This document shows positions 36,722 through 49,124 of a stretch of DNA of 64,000 bases, piece by piece. How positions within the stretch are numbered: the first letter of the stretch is position 1; each line of letters opens with the position of its first letter. A model generated the notes under the pieces. That model saw only the letters and a list, made by a program, of their open reading frames with translations, did not search any database and was not told the DNA's origin. The stretch spans positions 109,690,930 to 109,754,929 of the forward strand of contig JACSVZ010000002.1 of NCBI GenBank assembly GCA_014706295.1, in the 5' to 3' direction. A program made the position numbers and the translations under genes. The DNA is from Lycocorax pyrrhopterus obiensis (Eukaryota; Chordata; Aves; Passeriformes; Paradisaeidae).

Positions 36722-39700
36722 GTAAGTCCATGGCAGTAAAACCTCTGGCCTTGACAGGGGCCAACCAGTCATTCTCAGTAAGAGAAGAAATAAGCAATAA
36801 GCCTGGCTTATGGTTTTGGAGACTCTTTAAAGTAAGTCAACCAATGTGTATCTTTTATCCTTTTTTGGTGCAGCCTGTCGTCCTAGAAGTAATCAAGCTT
36901 AGGCTGTAAACTGCATGCATGAGGAATCTCACATATTACTGCTCTACATTAAATTAAGCACGTGCATTAGTGTTTGCAGAGTTAAGCCCTTAGGTCATTT
37001 GGAATAGGTCCCCGCAGCCTGGTCCAAATGCCATTAATTATTTGGGGAAAAATGTTCAGAACAAATGCCTTTACCAAGATTTCTCCTTTACGCTAAAGAA
37101 AATACAGAAGTACGTGAAAATACAGCCAGAATTGGATGTTAATCTTTGGAAACTTCCCCCATGTGTTGAACTCTAAGGAGAGGTCAGTTCTCTTCACACT
37201 GCAAAACCAGGCTGCAGATTGATCCTCCTTGTCACATGAGGGATGAGGAGTAATGTCATCTGCAGCTGCTGAAGATTTAGAGGATCCTTCCTCCAGTTAT
37301 CCCACCAAGCTAAAAACTTCAATATGGATGTGTGTGCATGTTAGTTACTATACTGTATCTGGATTTACTAATTTCCATGTGTATCACATTGGAGAAGTAC
37401 AGTTGTCATTGGCCCAAATCCATAGGCTCCCTGAAAGTCCTGAAGTTAATGTTGTAAGAGCCAGACCAAAAATCCAGTAAGAACCACTCAAAATGCTCTA
37501 TATGAATAGAGTGTAAGCACTTTCTTTCCAGTGAAATAATGCTAGATTGCTCTGCCCCCTGACTAAAGAACATTTTTTGCCACTTAGCCGCTCCTCACAC
37601 AACTAATATTTTAGTGGTCTGATTCATAGCCAAAGGAAATTACTCTAAGAAATTGTGCTAATTTTTTTTCTTTACAAATACTTGATAGTTTTATTACGGA
37701 GTTTTCCACACTAAAATATTTTTCTGATTCACAAATAATTACTTTTGCTTTCCAATCTAAATACAAATTAGCCTCTTCATTTCTATGAGTGATTTTAGTA
37801 TGTAATTACTTCTAGAGATGTACAGGCAAGTGACATTCTGTGAGACATATAAAACTGACTGTCATGAAAACATGTATACTGTATAAAATATACCAGTAAT
37901 GTAGCTCTTGTCCATCAAACCTAAAGTCTATTTTCAGCTAGGAAATCAGCTTTCTATGTAGTTGACTAATAAAATTCATTATACTTTGAAAAAAAAGGAA
38001 TGATTGTGCAGTGTTAGCAGGCTGATTACTTAACTTTTCCTTCCTTTCAATTTTGATACACATATTAAAGCATAATACTCTTACTTTCATTTCTTAACGT
38101 GCGATGTCCTTAGGGCAGTGATGCTGAATTCCTCAACTTTATCTTCCCTGATTTAATATGCAGTGTGAGAATCAGAAAATAACTTTTAATCTGTGGGTCT
38201 GAGCTGCTTTGCATTCCTTCTGAAATGTTCACTATTTGAAACGTGGAGGTCTGACTTTGGATTTATTGGGGAATTTTGACAGCACCTGAAATTCCTAGAC
38301 ACTTAAGATGGCACGAGGCTGTTCTTATGGGTAAAACAGCAGGACTCAGGATAGCAGCCCTGATTTATGTCTGTTACCCTGCCGCTTTTTCAGGCTTAAA
38401 GCCCTTAAGGCAGTAGAGAATTTAGTTCACATTGTATTAAGAAATGCTGGAATCTGTAAATCATGTTGTGGGTACCTGTCCCAGCATCTTTCACAAGCTG
38501 CTGTAGTGTGGCACTCACTGAAATGAGGTCCTGAACATGGCATTCCTTCACCTTACCAGTATTGTCTTGAAGACAGGCTGGAAAACCCGTTACTTCCAAG
38601 AAGTTGCTCCAGAGAACAGCAGGAGAAAAACCTCAGAGGAGTAGTCTGTACAGTGCACTCTGCTTAGATCCTCTCTCCCTGTGGAATGAATCTACAACCC
38701 AGCAGAGCTCTGTGCTAGGACCTGCCACTTTGAATTACACGGACCTTATTTTTGTTAGCAGTTTGTTAAACTCCATTGCCTTTGTACAGTTCATAGCATT
38801 TCCAGCCATTACATGTCTGGAAAAGAAAAGCCACCACAGGCATTTTGTAGCAGGATATAGATCAATCCTTCAGAAGAGTAAATGCAACATGGCAGTGTTA
38901 CTATATGATTCTATTGTATAGGATATAGGAGAGATAGCACACATGAGCAGTCCTGTAGAAACCAATGTTGACTATATCTGTAGTTGCTCACTTACAGTGA
39001 AGGCTTGAAATCAGGGTTTCATATTGCCCTAAATACAAGAAATGTACTTAAGTCTTGTTGGTTCCAGTGCTTTTCCATTTAGGATTAAATTGTCATATTT
39101 TGTAGGTAGTACAAGGCTAACAACATAGTGTTTGTATGTTTTTTGCAATGCAGTCATGTATAAAAGATACCTAATATGTATATTTTTCAATAGTAATGTT
39201 AATTAAATCATAACTTCCAGGAAGCAGCAATTTTATTTCGTTTTTAGGTGGGGACCTCACCCACTTTAGTGATTGAACATGTGCAAACGCTGATCCTCCA
39301 TCCTGTGCAGTGGAGCTGTGAATCAAAGCAGAATCAAAGCTGTTCAGATTTATGGGGGCACAGAGAGACTGTCACACTTGGAGTGTCTCAGTATTCACAC
39401 TGTCACACAGCCAGCACTGGACTCCGAGTCCAAAGAGCTAATTTCAAGCAGTTATATCTCTACTATGTGATAGTCTTCCTCTTGCTTTCAGAAAAAAAGT
39501 AGAAACAAAAGCAGATCACTGTGGGTTTTTGTTTGAATTTCTGAACTCTCTTAGCTTCTCTCATATCTCACTGTGTTCAGTGCCCCTGCTGTAATTTCCT
39601 GTCCTTCAGGGGGTGGCTTTAATTTCTCCTGACAGCTAGTGAGGTTATTGACTAGAGAGTTCCGAAGCTGAAATTGCCAGGCATTTCCTCAAGGGAATAT

Positions 39701-39984
39701 AGCACAAACTTGTTTGAACCTCATTTGTTCTTTGAAGAAGGGTCTGTGTCAGTGTCTGTCTTTTCCCTAATCACTCTTCCGTCCCACGAGGGTTCCCAGT
39801 ATGAGGGAACTCCCTACCCTTCACATAGCCGCTCTCCTAAGCACTGTGCTGAGCTCATACAGTGTGTTTGCTTTCCTGTGGTCTGTAGGCATGGATCCCA
39901 TAGTAGGGCTGGGAAAATGATGCCGTTAAAAGCTGCTGTGATGCTGTGAGGGGTAAGCTCTGATCAGATCTGCTTGTTTCTCAG
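36722..39984. other. DTNA: DTNA intron
   Basis: 3.3 kb with nothing recognised beyond AT-rich stretches at about 37640-38120. Confidence 0.75.
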
Positions 39985-40081
39985 GCAGCGGAAGGATGAG
40001 CTGGAACAGAGGATGTCTGCTCTCCAGGAAAGCCGAAGGGAGCTTATGGTTCAGTTAGAAGGCCTCATGAAACTGCTGAAG
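39985..40081 (+). CDS. DTNA: DTNA exon: coiled coil 2
   Basis: 97-nt exon after ttgtttctcag and before gtaagg. With AG it makes Arg and reads [20 protein letters not shown] and then [12 protein letters not shown], ending on a codon boundary. The regular spacing of Leu/Met ([22 protein letters not shown]) marks the second coiled coil. It can splice to the microexon at 41385 or directly to 45407, since both begin on a codon boundary. Intron read-through would add about 54 unrelated residues, and I do not treat that as coding. Confidence 0.97.
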
Positions 40082-41384
40082 GTAAGGAGCTCCACCTGGT
40101 ACTGCCAAGGAAAACAGAGTGAAGCAAGAGAGGAGAGGAGAGGGAGCAGATGTAACCACAGAATTCTGCAGAACCTGACTGTTTCTACCCACAAAATTTG
40201 GCTTTGTTTCCCTCCCTTTTTATTTTTTGCCTTGGTCTTTTAGTTCAGGGGTTTCAGATGATGCTCAGATGATGTTGTTCCTGTAGCAGCACTGCATCAT
40301 CATTGTCACCTACTGCTAAGTGGAGTAAGAATAAGAAAATAAACTGACATGTAAAACAAGTTAACTATTAGCTGAAAGAAAAAAAACCTTAGCACTGTTC
40401 ACTATTACTCACTGCAGCTGACAGTATAGAATCACTTGGCTAATTCCTTTAACTTTGCCCTTAAGTTAAAGTTCCTTGAACTTATTCAGTAGCTGGTTCT
40501 GTCAGATGAGTCGTTTGACAGCCACATCTACCTCTCTCACCTTAGAGATGCTTTCCCTACAACGCTTGTTTCATTTTCACAAATACAGAAGCAGGCCCTT
40601 GTTAAACAGATGAAACATATCTCGACAAAGGATCTCAGTTAAAAATGAAGATATCAAAAAGTATGTGCATTTTTAAAGACAGACTGGGGTAAGATGGAAA
40701 ATGTGTTTTACCTGATGTGCTTCAGGACAAATGATGCCAGAAATTCACATTGGAAGAAAGTGCCCTGACTAGCATAGGAGTCTGTTTTGTTGTTGTCTAT
40801 GGCAGATAAAATGAGTTCATGGGAATTCAATGCAGCTTGGGTCAAATATGGTTCAGATAAGAGCAGAAGGAATTTCACTGAAATCCATTTAGCACCATGC
40901 ATCCATTTAGATGCAACATGCATCCATTTAGATCCATTTGCATCAAAGCATGAGTTTGACACCTTCTGTCACTTGCCCCTCGACAGACGACAGACGCAGG
41001 CTTCTGCAGCCACAATGCACAAATCAGTGGCACCTCAGCAGCAGAGCCCACTGACCAGCCAGCAGATTTTTGGGAGCTGGAAGTAGGCAGGGTACTTTTT
41101 GTTCTACCCATGAAATGCTGCAGTGCCACAACTAGCACTGTGGTCTTTCTGCTGTCAATCACTGCCTGGACAAAGAAAATTTGGGGTAGGAAACGACAGC
41201 AGCTTTCTGCACGCTTTGCACTGTTCTGGTGTTTCAGAGTGTGCAGGGGTGGGACCTTAACCTGGTCTCATATTGTCAACTATCTTGACTGTACCTTTAA
41301 CACTGTACTCCAAATTTGGCTTTGTTTTTTGTTCTTCACTTACATCCTGGCTCATCTCATTTGCTGATCCTCTTTTTTCTTTAG
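40082..41384. other. DTNA: DTNA intron
   Basis: 1.3 kb. It holds a small tandem repeat at 40881-40950 (separate entry). No exon was recognised. Confidence 0.8.
40881..40950. repeat. Minisatellite-like tandem repeat, period about 21
   Basis: The unit atgcatccatttagat occurs at 40897 and again at 40918, with partial copies before it (aaatccatttagcacc at 40881) and after it (gatccatttgcatc). This creates the apparent repeat SKWMHVASKWMHGAKW in a minus-strand frame, which is an artefact of the DNA repeat. Confidence 0.8.
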
Positions 41385-41402
41385 GAAGAAGAATTGAAAC
41401 AG
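41385..41402 (+). CDS. DTNA: DTNA 18-nt microexon (EEELKQ)
   Basis: After tcttttttctttag come GAA GAA GAA TTG AAA CAG, encoding EEELKQ, then gtagcaag. Some mammalian DTNA isoforms contain EEELKQG between LLK and TQGAGS, so this is the same optional microexon. It is symmetric and in-frame. The donor is ambiguous. A GT donor gives 18 nt (gtagca, poor at positions 4-5). A GC donor three bases later (gcaagt) would give 21 nt and EEELKQV, the mammalian length. Confidence 0.88.
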
Positions 41403-44400
41403 GTAGCAAGTTACCTCCTGTTTGGAGGCCTTACTAACTCCTAAATGTGAATTGTGTTCCTGTGATTTGTTTTACTTCCTTTGCTTGAGAAGTGTGTGTG
41501 TGTTCTTTTGACCAAAATTAATATTTTGCAGTTCTTTCCCACATTAGTGTCTTGCAACAATTTTCACAATGAAACATCTTAGCACTCTAGAAAATGAGTC
41601 ATGGCTACAAGGAATCTTGATCTTTTTCTTACTCCTCTAAATTAAAACAGGTAAGGTGTAGAAAACACCCCTCAACTGCAGTGAAACCAACCTAGAACAT
41701 GAATTAAATAGATAGCATTTTGAAAATGTAATGAGAAATTTGGTACTTTCAAGAAAAACATAACTGAGCTTAAATTAGACAAGGGCAATGAGTTTGAAAG
41801 CCCATTTTATCCAGGAAAAGTCAGGGCATAGCGTGCACATCTTTACAAGTCAGCACTGATTTAACAGTCCCATGAGTCTTCAGGAAAATAAATGTTTTCT
41901 GCAACCTAGATCGAAAAAAGGAAGTATTTACATTACTAATAGTACATTTTAGAAGATTTAATTGTTTTGGAGCTTTTCAGTATTGTAACAGACCTTGGAA
42001 ATATATTAGGCTTTAAAAAAAGTCACTTTCCGGATAGCAGTCTGACTTAAGAGTGCAGTAAAAGCGTTTCATTTTAACAATGCGCACTTCCTCCTGCTTT
42101 CATCAGCAGAAGTGCAGTCACAAGTCTGGTGTGTTCTGCCTGCAGAACAGCATGCAGGGTTTGTAGGTAATGCTCACCTTCATAAAACTAACATTTGGCT
42201 AATTTTTGTAAGCATCAGTTCGTTGCACACAAAAAAATAAATCTGACAAATATCACCTCCATGTAAGGGCTGTCTTTTTCAATTCTGAATATCTGTTGGC
42301 AAAAGAGAAGCTTCCAGTGTGACAGGAGTTACCTTATCATATAAAATGGTCACTGGACAGTGTAAGTGAAAGCACATTTTCAGGCTGTTACGAGGTATTT
42401 TTATGAGATTTTTTTTTCCAAGAGTAATAGCCTCGCTGAATACCAGGTGATGATGCTAAAGAATTACTCTCACCATTTCCATTTAATGATCCCCATTATG
42501 CTATGCCATTTCACAATCTGTTGAGAGAAACAGGATTAAATTAATTTCTGGAGGAATTCAATTGGAACGAGCAGCCTGGCAGTTCATCTAATGCTTATGA
42601 ATTATCTATTTCTCCATTGCCCTTCCTTGAGAAAGGATAATGAGTTCTTCACATCCCTGTCGTTTGATGAGGCTGTGCGATTTCCCCATGTGTCATCCCG
42701 GTTCAGTCCCAGCAGAGGGAGCAATGGGCTAAAGCTCCTGTAAAGCCGGTTTTCATTTCAAGCATTTTATGCTAAGCATGCATGACATTTGACAGTGGGA
42801 AAATCTTCCTGTCTAGCAAGTGTTAACTTAAAAGCTGTAGCAATTCGACTAGGGATGGTGAATTAAATGAAATACCTCAAAGTTTTCCTGAAAGGCATGA
42901 GAACACTGATAGCTGCAACCAAGTACAACACAAAAGCTGGAGCCATCCAAATGTCCACAGTGGCTGTGGTAGCTCCCCTTCCAGCATGCCTTAGTCCTTA
43001 GCTGGTAGAGCTGTCAAGGTTTGGGAGCAATTCAGTGCTTGTCTTCTCTGCTGACCTTACCAAGAAGTTAAGACTGGCTATCATAGCAGATTTTAGACCA
43101 TTAGGTCCAGCCTTTGAAAACCACAATTCTCCTGACAACAGCTAAGCAGGAATCCGATCCTAATACCACTTCATTCCCACAAACCTGGGCTGAGGTGGAT
43201 CTAGATGAGTAAAATATATTAAGTTTTCACCTCTCTGAAATTAGGCATTCCCTAATATCCTCCTATTTCAACTTGCTGTTCATCAGTTCTGTCTGATACT
43301 GCCCAAAGAGTATAGAAAGTGAGGAGTTTTTTCCTGGACTCCGAATGCTTCATCTTCCTGTGCTTCTCAAACATTTTTGTGTTTGTTTTTCATAAACACA
43401 AGATCTCAGTCATAGCTGCAAAGCAGACAGAGGGTAAGCACTGGGTATGCAGCAGCTTTTACATTTCTCTTAAGGGAAAATTCCAGCACAGAAGTACTGG
43501 CGGGCATCTGTTATTTTTAGTAAATAAAATGCCTATTCTGAAGTTCATTCCTGCATGTGACTTGACGACAGGAAGCAAATTTTATCCTTTTTTGTCCTCA
43601 TCTTTCTGTGAAAGTTCCCACTGTTGTTGGTGTTCCCAGAACAGAGATCAAAGGCAAAGGGGAGCTAAGGAAAAAAGGCAAGTGAAAAAGGGCACTTGTC
43701 TTTCAAAGAGCTGAGAACCAAAAATTCTTTCACAAATGTGTTTCACTGAGGATGAAATGTGCTCCTTTGGGGCGTGAGAGAAGAGAGCTGTAGATCCTGG
43801 ATGCCCTGCCTGATGTGCAGGTGTTATGAGTAGCAAGGACCTTGGAGCATCTCCAAGTTGCTCTGGGCCCTTCCTCTGGAGGATTAAATATCTCCATTTC
43901 TTTTGGAGCTGGTATAGATGATTCTAGAAACAGGAGAGCATCTGGCCCTTATATATTTGACTTGCCTTTCATCCATCATTTAAATGTTCTAAAACCAATC
44001 ATTAAAGAAATTATAAGTATTATAATTATCCATTCTTCCATCAGTAATGTGCTTATTTCTCATAAACCTAATTTGCCCTTGATGGCTTTCAGGTGATAAT
44101 GTCTCTTAGAAAGGGGTGATAGGAGAAAAGAACAAATAGCTTAGTATTCTGTTACATTATTTATGGTCCAGGCCAGGAATTTATAAAAATCTCAAGGGCA
44201 ATGCTGCACTCATCCTGCAATGGGCTGCGTTTGTCTTTTTTAGAGCATATTTGCCAAACCATATCAGAGCTGCAGTGGCAACCAATACCGCAGTCAAAAT
44301 AAATGCCATGGGAAGAGTCAAGAAATCCTCCTGTATTTTTAAAATAAAGCCAGGATAGGGGAAACACCAGCTCTCCGGTCATTTTTGACTGAAAACAACC

Positions 44401-45406
44401 AGGAGCTTGTGCTGCAGTTCCCCTTTAAAAGCACTCAAGCCACCTCCATCCTTGGCATCTGCTGAACACTGGGTTTCAGTCAAAAGCCATGTGCAGTTTG
44501 GTGTGGGCTCCAGCATTAGTTTTTCTTACATGGATACACATTCCCAGGATATCGAAACAGTGGATGAGAAGAGCGCCGTGTCTCTTGCTATCACTCTCCT
44601 AGCTGCGTTAGTAAAACTTGCAATTTTGTAAAGTCTGCTTGAATTTCTGCTAAGTGATCCTAACTGTGAGGTGCTAACAGAGTGACATTTGTATGACTGG
44701 TGCCAAAACATTTTTACTTCCAGCAGCTGAACCCATAGCAGGAATTTATATTGCCCTATCCCCACAGTGTTTTGGGAGTGCCTGAGTATATCCTGTGGAG
44801 CAGATAATTTAATAGTGGCTTAAATAGTTTTCTAGCTCCAAATAAAAAGCAGAAATTTATATTATTTATTGCGAGTGTCAGACTTTATGTGACTGAGAGG
44901 TTGCATGTACCATGAACTTGTCCTGCAGGGAGGCAGAGGGCAGGGCTGTGGTCTGCTCTCGTGGCAGTGCTCTGGTGAAAGGGGCTGTGCCAGTCCCTTG
45001 CCCAGGCTGAAAGCCACGCTGGTGCCGGCAGCTTTCCCCATCTCACAGCCAGAATGGGTTACAGTTTATCAGACATGCATGTGAACTGGGGGAGTGAGAC
45101 AGGGGAGAGGGCAGAGAGGTCTGTAATGTGGTCTTTATTAACTTGGGTTTTTTTTAATTCAGCTGCCTGACATTTTCCCATGCTTAAAGGAAGTCAGATC
45201 TTGACTCATATTTTCCTACTTACTGTTTCTCTACACTGAAGCCTTGCTGTCAACTAACAACTGACTTTGGTTTATTTCTTCTAGCAAAATTAACATTACC
45301 CAACTGATCCACAAACAGCATGATGCCTTTAAGCTGAGGGATGGGTGACCAGGACAGCAGGCAGGCTCTTGAAAAGCCCCTGTTTAACCCCTTGATTGTC
45401 TTGCAG
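41403..45406. other. DTNA: DTNA intron (4 kb)
   Basis: No exon or repeat family was recognised. The stretch 42410-42720 is rich in ATTA/TAAT motifs and has few low-complexity runs. It could be a conserved regulatory element, but I have no alignment to show it. The 131-codon frame at 43319-43714 matches nothing known to me. A GC-richer block lies at about 44925-45060. Confidence 0.7.
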
Positions 45407-45566
45407 ACGCAGGGGGCAGGCTCCCCACGTTCCTCACCCAGCCACACCATCAGCCGGCCTATCCCGATGCCCATCAGGTCTGCCTCTGCCTGCTCCACCC
45501 CGACCCACGCACCTCAGGACTCTCTGACCGGGGTGGGAGGAGACGTGCAGGAAGCCTTTGCACAAA
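45407..45566 (+). CDS. DTNA: DTNA exon: Ser/Pro-rich region after the coiled coil
   Basis: 160-nt exon after gattgtcttgcag and before gtaagt. It reads [40 protein letters not shown] and [13 protein letters not shown], leaving one A. This is the low-complexity Ser/Pro/Thr linker downstream of the coiled coils in alpha-dystrobrevin and is probably disordered. The only change I notice is Ala where I recall Thr before PQDSL. The frame is consistent with the exon or microexon before it and the exon at 48353. Confidence 0.96.
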
Positions 45567-45937
45567 GTAAGTCTCATTAATAGCTTGTCTGAGGCACCTG
45601 GAGGCTGAATAATCATTATTTCTTGTGGTTAGTGACTAAACGTACTTGAGCTTCTCAGCTGCATGCAATGAAACAAAGCAAAACAAAAAATATCTGTGAC
45701 AACTGCATTTTGCCATTGAAAATCAACTTTGTCAGCCATCAAACTTTGCTATCAAAGCAAGCAGGTAGGCAGAAATGATGCCAATTAATGGAGTTTGGAG
45801 TAAGAAGGAATTTTGATGCAAGATGGTGAGAGCAGCTATCACTGCTCTGTTAACCAGAAAAATTGCTATTGACCTCAGCAGGCATTGTCAGTGCGTTTGG
45901 TTTTAACTAAAGACTTTGCTAGAAATAAATGATACAA

Positions 45938-46075
45938 TCATAGAATTAGTTCAGGTGGAAAGGGCTTTTGTAAGTCAGTGCATCCTTCTGCCACAAGGAA
46001 GAGGGCTTCGAAGTGAGACCAGACCGTTCAGGACCTTTACCAGCTGAGTTCTGGATGGCTCCTGTCGCTCATTTT
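45938..46075 (-). mobile_element. Short CR1 LINE 3' fragment, decayed
   Basis: The stretch begins tcatagaattagttcaggtg, which resembles the antisense of a CR1 3' end (TCATAGAATCATTCAGGTTGGAAAGG). It continues with segments like agaccgttcaggacctttac and agctgagttctggatggctc that parallel the usual ...GGTTGCTCAGGGCCTTGTCCAGTTGAGT... portion. It lies on the minus strand and is strongly truncated. The right edge is approximate. Confidence 0.65.
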
Positions 46076-47775
46076 CTCTGTTGCAGTGTTGCAACCTTAT
46101 TGTGTGCATTTCTTATCCTTCTGTCTGATTGGAACATCCCTTGATGCAACTTGTGACTGTTGTCCCTTGTCTTTTTGCTTCGGGCCTGAGAAGGGTCCAG
46201 TTAAACTAGACAGGAATCAAGTCTGAAAGTCTAGGTGAACCCTTTCTTTGCATCTCCAGAAAACTGCCATCCCCTTCCCACTCTTTTTTCAAGTAAGAAT
46301 AAATTTTAAACTCTTTTGAATTTCTAAGGCCACAAATTAAATTATTATGTTGAGTAACACAGAAAGTGAGTAGTCTGTGTTATCTAAATGAAGAAATATT
46401 CCTTATTTTTCCAATCTGCTCTCTCTAAAATATTTACGTAATTGCAATTCTGTGATCTGAATAAATTTTTTTCCCTCTTTCCGCAGTACAAATTAAACAT
46501 AAATTTACATGTAAGCTCAGAAGTTCCTCTGCTACAGTGGAGGCATGCTTCTTCCCAGGAACCCAGTTCAGCCCTCTCATGCACCCTTCCCCTTGATTTT
46601 CCTGTGAATTGTGTCTTTGTGTGTATTTTTGGACAAGGTTGAATCTGTAATGTAATCAAGAACTTTCTCCTAAAGTGCTGGTCAATTCAAGTGTTGAACA
46701 TAGGCATAATTCCTGGTCCCAACATAATGGGTTGCTGCTGATCTCATTTTCTGTGGCAAAAGAAACAGGCAATATGTTTTCCTTTTTTTCTGCTATGAAA
46801 AAAAATCAAGACAGGCAAAAATATGGATCCCTAGCTTCTATGCTGTTATGGGACAGCTTCTTCCAGAGTTAAGAGTAAGATAAATAATGTAATGGCCACA
46901 ATAAAATATCCATAAACAATACTAAGTCTGCCTCAGGCAAATGTGTTTTAAGTGTAAAAATGTGTTCTGTTCAAGATCAAAAGCAATATAAGAAGTTATG
47001 TGATCACATTTTAAAACTGCTGCATTTGATAAATACCTAGGTTTGTGTCATTATTTACTGTAAGCTCTAGGTGGGAAGGTCAGACCCAAAGAACTTGAAG
47101 CCAGCATTCTGTCACATCTTGACGTACGACTTTGTGAGGGGGGTTGGGCTGAGATTTTATGGCTCCATTCTCTGCTGCACCAGCAGAGATCTGCCTATAT
47201 ATACATAATGCAGACAAGCCATGGTTAAACAATGTTTTCTCTTCATTGTTTCTGTTTCTCTTTCACAGCATTTGCAATAGTTCAGAGGCACAAAATTGGG
47301 AAGACTTTAGAGAGGGAGTGGTTGTCTGTGTGTGTGTAAGAGTTGAGCTACTGTAATTTACATTCCAGTAACTATTTGCTAATGGGTACACTAAAAAAAA
47401 CCTCTTTAGGATTTGAGAAACTTTTTAAAATGTATTGGTTTGTGTTCAGCCAGTTTTAAAAAATCTACAGTAGCCAATCCTGTAAATAATTCCATTTGGA
47501 AGACTACTGATTCTGTGGAATGTATTGATTATTCAGCTATTCAACAATAGTATCTCTGTTTGGGATTTGGGGTAGTTAGGCACACATTACCCAGAGACCC
47601 CTCCTAAGGAAGGAGTATTTCATGCAGCTCACAAGAATCTCTCGTGATTGATGGTTAAGGGAATATTGCCAGGTTCAGCAGGGAAACACTTCTAGACACG
47701 TTATTAGAAAGAGTTTAAAAGCAGCCTGGGGCTGTTTAGAGAGGCAGTAGTGCTTCCTTTATTAAAAAAAAACAA

Positions 47776-47804
47776 GGGGGGTTGGGGGGGGAGAGAGAGA
47801 GACA
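47776..47804. repeat. G-rich and (GA)n simple repeat
   Basis: Runs of five to eight G (gggggg, gggggggg) followed by gagagagagagacag. It is purine-only on this strand. Confidence 0.85.
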
Positions 47805-48352
47805 GTAAATTATAGAATATACAAGAAAGTCCTTGAGCTGCAGGAGAGACTGAGAGGGAGCAGAGAAGAGAAATCCATATAGTCTTCATGAGGGATGAGG
47901 TCAAGTGTGTTTCTTCAACATTTGCCATAATTATCTGGCAAATACCTGGCAATAATGGTGTCATTAAACAGAGCTGTGGGAACTTAGAGAAAACACTTCA
48001 TTTCTTCCCTCCTCCCCCACAGGCACTGTAAATGAGTTCACGCTGGATTTAATCTTCCAGGCCTGGTCTGCTGGTGTCACCACACAAATGCAAGCTTGAT
48101 GGCAATGAATAATCTCCACATATCTGGCATTGTGATTAAATGAAGCATGAGGGGAGGCTTCTGCTTTTGCATACAGCATAAGTAAATGAGGCCATTCTGC
48201 AGAGAACTCTTCTGCACATGTCCCTCGTAAGGACTTTGATTCCCTGAATTATCACAATGACAGCTTTCAGCAGGGGCAAAACTGCTTTCAACAGTAAAAC
48301 ATATGTCATGTGAATAATAGTAACACTGTGCTTTGTCCATCTCTTGCTTCAG

Positions 48353-48442
48353 GTGCAAGACGAAACTTAAGAAATGATTTGCTGGTGGCAGCAGATTCAA
48401 TCACCAACACCATGTCTTCTTTGGTAAAAGAGCTAAATTCTG
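48353..48442 (+). CDS. DTNA: DTNA exon: conserved C-terminal helix
   Basis: 90-nt exon after ctcttgcttcag and before gtgagt. With A it completes Ser and reads [20 protein letters not shown] and then SSLVKELNS, leaving G. The [25 protein letters not shown] motif is shared by alpha- and beta-dystrobrevin. DTNB continues with a different Glu-rich end, whereas here the next exon is the alpha-specific tail. If the donor is not used, translation stops after Gly-Glu (the tga in ggtgagtga), which would make a truncated C-terminus. Confidence 0.96.
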
Positions 48443-48955
48443 GTGAGTGAGGCTAACGAGGGGGAATAGTCGCCACAGTGACATTTCACATTTATATGAA
48501 AGAAGTGGGACGTGGTAAAATACCTATCTTCAAAGCTTTTTATGCTTTTATTTAAAAAATCCCTAAATAACAACTTCTGTAACTCAGCAGGTCTCAAAGC
48601 CATGGATGTAGCAGTGCAGCTGCATACAGTGAAAACTTTGTCTGTGATTCCACATGGAGTGGGATTTCACTCTTTAGAAATTAGATTTAGCATAGATCAT
48701 ACAGGACCTGTTGTAAAATGCAATCTGTAGTATTGCCATTAAAATATCCTGCCTAATAACTGAGATAAGCAAAAGCTTCGGTATTTGGTCCCACCACAAG
48801 AAGAAAACTGTAAGCTTTACCAATATAAGTAGAATAATATGCTTGTATTCACTGTAAGGAGGTGGCATTCTCAGTTGGAAAGGCAGAGAAATGCTTAAAG
48901 GAGTAGGCAAGTATATTTACTTTGTGAGAGTTAAATGGGACTTTTTGCTTCACAG
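48443..48955. other. DTNA: DTNA intron (513 nt)
   Basis: Short intron with no recognised element. An ATTAAA is present near 48737. Confidence 0.8.
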
Positions 48956-49124
48956 AAGTGGGCAGTGAGACAGAGAGCAATGTGGATTCCGAGTTTGGAC
49001 GGACTCACTTCGATGACCTGGTTCCATCCCCGACGTCTGAGAAGGCTTTCCTGGCGCAGATCCATGCCCGGAAGCCAGGATACATCCACAGCGCTGCTGC
49101 CACCGGCTCCATCCGCAGTGACAT
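48956..49124 (+). CDS. DTNA: DTNA exon: alpha-specific tail, part 1
   Basis: 169-nt exon after gcttcacag. With G it completes Glu and reads VGSETESNVDSEFGRTHFDD, LVPSPTSEKAFLAQIHARKP and GYIHSAAATGSIRSD, then AT. I set the donor at gtgggt (49125), because AT joined to G of the next exon makes Met and gives the known order S/G-D-M-V-T-E-D. The nearby gtacct would break the frame. This region marks the long (alpha-dystrobrevin-1 type) isoform. The HSAAATGSIRSD stretch has diverged from mammals, and the rest is close. Confidence 0.95.

Larger units (their letters stand above)
45567..48352. other. DTNA: DTNA intron
   Basis: 2.8 kb. It contains a short CR1 fragment near 45938 and a G-rich/GA run at 47776-47804. 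Nothing else was recognised. Confidence 0.8.

Noticed and set aside
40708..40962. Minus-strand frame with repeated SKWMH motif
   Set aside because: The peptide repeat is produced by the 21-bp DNA tandem repeat; nothing supports a gene.
43319..43714. 131-codon plus-strand frame
   Set aside because: No known domain, no splice or promoter context and biased composition; it is expected by chance in a 64-kb window.
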